6,226 bases of DNA from UBA1049 sp964522305. Its GTDB lineage: Bacteria; Bacillota; Clostridia; Oscillospirales; CAG-382. This document shows, in pieces, positions 4,928 through 6,226 of the stretch. The position numbers were made by a program, and so were the translations under genes. Location of the stretch: the NCBI GenBank assembly GCA_964522305.1, contig CAZFVM010000081.1:1-6226 (forward strand), written 5' to 3'. The first letter of the stretch is position 1. The number at the start of each line of letters is the position of its first letter. Below the pieces are notes generated by a model, which did no database searches, was not told the origin of the DNA, and was given only the letters and a program-made list of their open reading frames with translations.

Positions 4928-6190
4928 ATGGAACACGGCCAAAAGGCAGGGTCGACCGAGGACGAGGTCAAGACAGAACAAGAACATATCGACATGACCA
5001 CTCCGAGACCACAAGAGGACGACAACAGCATACAAGCCCCTCCCGAGCACGAAGCCGGCTTCAAGCAAAAGCTTAGAGTTCGGGGGCTTTTGTCCGGGTA
5101 TTTTTTGGTCTCGGGGGGGATATTCTTGCTTTCCCTGGCGGTTTATATAGTGTCCAGGCTTTCCCCCGGGTTCGCAGAGTTTTGGACCAGATATCCCGCA
5201 ACCTGGATTAGAGCGGGGTTGACTTTCGTCACTTCTTTTTTCTCTTTTTCGTTAACCGAGTTGTTAATATTGTGTTTGCCTGTTTTTTTGATTGTATATG
5301 TTGTTTTGTCCTGGCGCGCCATAGGCAAGCAGGTGGACAAGTACGAGCATTATAGATGGAACTTGCCCCCGATTGCCGCTATCTTTATAATTGCCTCCTT
5401 GTTTTTTGCCTCCTTTGCCCCCGGATATTTCAGATACCCATTAGATAAAAATATAGGGATAACAAAACAGGATGTTTCCGCCGAGGAGCTGTATGACACA
5501 GCGGTATTGGTATCCGACTTGTTGGCACCTCACATAGATGAGGTAGATTACAGATACGATGGGTCTTCGGTTTTGCCCTATAGTTATGATACTTTGGTAG
5601 AGAAGCTCAACGCTGCATATAAGTGCTATGCAAAAGATGCGGACTACATCTCCGGCTATGGCTCAACCCCCAAGCCTATCGCTTTGTCCGAGCCCTTTAC
5701 TTACACCCATGTTTCCGGGGTTTACTCTTTTATCACAGGGGAGGCAAACATCAATACCAACTACCCCGACTTTATACTCCCCTTTACCATGACACACGAG
5801 ATGGCGCATCAACGGGGAATATCCAGGGAGGAAGAAGCGAACTTCGTGGCATTTTTGGTATGTATGGAAAGCGACGACCCTTATATCAAGTATTCCGCCT
5901 ATGTGTCCATCCAAAACTATCTCATGAATTCACTGTACAAGGCAGACAAGGATTTATACAGCTTGTTTTATAAAAACCATTATTCCCAAAAAGTCAGAGG
6001 GGAGTACACGGCCTTTTCTTTGTTTTTTGACAAGTATAGGAGCTCCACCACCTCTAAGGTGACAGGGACTCTAAACAATGCGTTACTCACCTCCCAAGGA
6101 CAAAAAGAAGGGATAAGGAGTTATGGATTAGTGGTGGACTTAGCGGTAGCATATTACAAGCCTCACTTTGAACGACCTTATTTACAATAG
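4928..6190 (+). CDS. DUF3810 family membrane protein with a zincin-type HExxH motif
   Basis: This 420-residue protein begins with a hydrophilic, acidic, probably disordered stretch (1-45), then a basic cluster (46-52, KQKLRVR). Three membrane segments lie near 54-75, 107-127 and 147-164, followed by a soluble C-terminal domain of about 250 residues. That domain carries HEMAHQRGISREEEANF at 290-306. His290, Glu291 and His294 form the metallopeptidase HExxH, and one of Glu301-303 in the EAN stretch is a candidate third ligand. The motif, the preceding TGEANINTNYPDF and the later YSAYVSIQNYLMNS match my recollection of DUF3810. Basic residues before segment 1 and between segments 2 and 3 put both on the cytoplasmic side, so the catalytic domain should face outside. 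The start has GAGG six bases upstream. It lies 18 bases after ilvE and is probably cotranscribed. Substrate and activity are unknown; wall, lipoprotein or membrane-protein processing are only guesses. Confidence 0.85.
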   Translation: MEHGQKAGSTEDEVKTEQEHIDMTTPRPQEDDNSIQAPPEHEAGFKQKLRVRGLLSGYFLVSGGIFLLSLAVYIVSRLSPGFAEFWTRYPATWIRAGLTFVTSFFSFSLTELLILCLPVFLIVYVVLSWRAIGKQVDKYEHYRWNLPPIAAIFIIASLFFASFAPGYFRYPLDKNIGITKQDVSAEELYDTAVLVSDLLAPHIDEVDYRYDGSSVLPYSYDTLVEKLNAAYKCYAKDADYISGYGSTPKPIALSEPFTYTHVSGVYSFITGEANINTNYPDFILPFTMTHEMAHQRGISREEEANFVAFLVCMESDDPYIKYSAYVSIQNYLMNSLYKADKDLYSLFYKNHYSQKVRGEYTAFSLFFDKYRSSTTSKVTGTLNNALLTSQGQKEGIRSYGLVVDLAVAYYKPHFERPYLQ

Positions 6191-6221
6191 TACACAAATA
6201 ATAAAAAGTAGAGGTAAGAAA

Positions 6222-6226
6222 ATGAA
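6222..6226 (+). CDS. Start of a further gene, cut by the window edge
   Basis: An ATG at 6222-6224 is preceded by GAGGT (6211-6215) at a six-base distance and lies 31 bases after the DUF3810 stop. No terminator is visible in between. Spacing and ribosome site suggest a third gene of the ilvE-DUF3810 unit. Only the initiator and part of the second codon are inside the window, so nothing can be said about the product. Confidence 0.5.

Noticed and set aside
1..6226. CRISPR arrays, mobile elements, toxin-antitoxin pairs or phage-defence genes
   Set aside because: No repeat series, terminal inverted repeats, transposase or recombinase motifs, or small toxin-like gene pairs were seen; all long frames are accounted for by housekeeping or membrane protein genes.

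Overview
The window looks like a chromosomal segment from a low-to-mid GC Firmicute, most likely a member of the Clostridia. The evidence is strong Shine-Dalgarno sequences of the AAGGAG/GGAGG type, near-perfect sigma-A promoters (TTGACA-N17-TATAAT occurs twice), Rho-independent terminators, heavy use of ATA and AGA/AGG codons, a single-pass G5-M23 cell-wall peptidase and a BirA-regulated bioY. There is no sign of an insertion sequence, phage gene, CRISPR array, tRNA or rRNA. The gene content is ordinary housekeeping.

Layout from left to right: (1) a plus-strand Nudix hydrolase at 131-574, transcribed from a consensus promoter at 35-63 and ending at a large hairpin terminator at 638-691; (2) convergent with it, a minus-strand two-gene operon birA-bioY (2258 down to 745), whose stop and start codons overlap as ATGA. 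Its promoter (2307-2335) is overlapped by a perfect 11-bp inverted repeat with the geometry of a BirA biotin operator (2330-2361); (3) further upstream on the minus strand, a membrane-anchored G5-M23 peptidoglycan endopeptidase starting at a TTG codon (3642 down to 2455), with its own terminator at 2378-2403; (4) a divergent intergenic region of about 200 bases at 3643-3844; (5) a plus-strand cluster of ilvE (branched-chain aminotransferase, 3845-4909), a three-pass membrane protein of the DUF3810 metalloprotease-like family (4928-6190), and the start of a further gene at 6222.

How the genes fit together: birA and bioY form a self-contained biotin homeostasis loop. BirA biotinylates carboxylase targets. 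When biotin is plentiful, it should bind its operator and shut off both its own synthesis and that of the BioY uptake component. No biotin biosynthesis genes are visible nearby, so uptake may be the main supply, although the window is too short to show this. The M23 enzyme and the DUF3810 protein are both predicted metallopeptidases acting outside the membrane, in divergent transcription units. ilvE and the DUF3810 gene are 18 bases apart and probably cotranscribed, but no functional link between them is evident.

The least understood item is the DUF3810 protein. The best-supported regulatory item is the birA operator-promoter.
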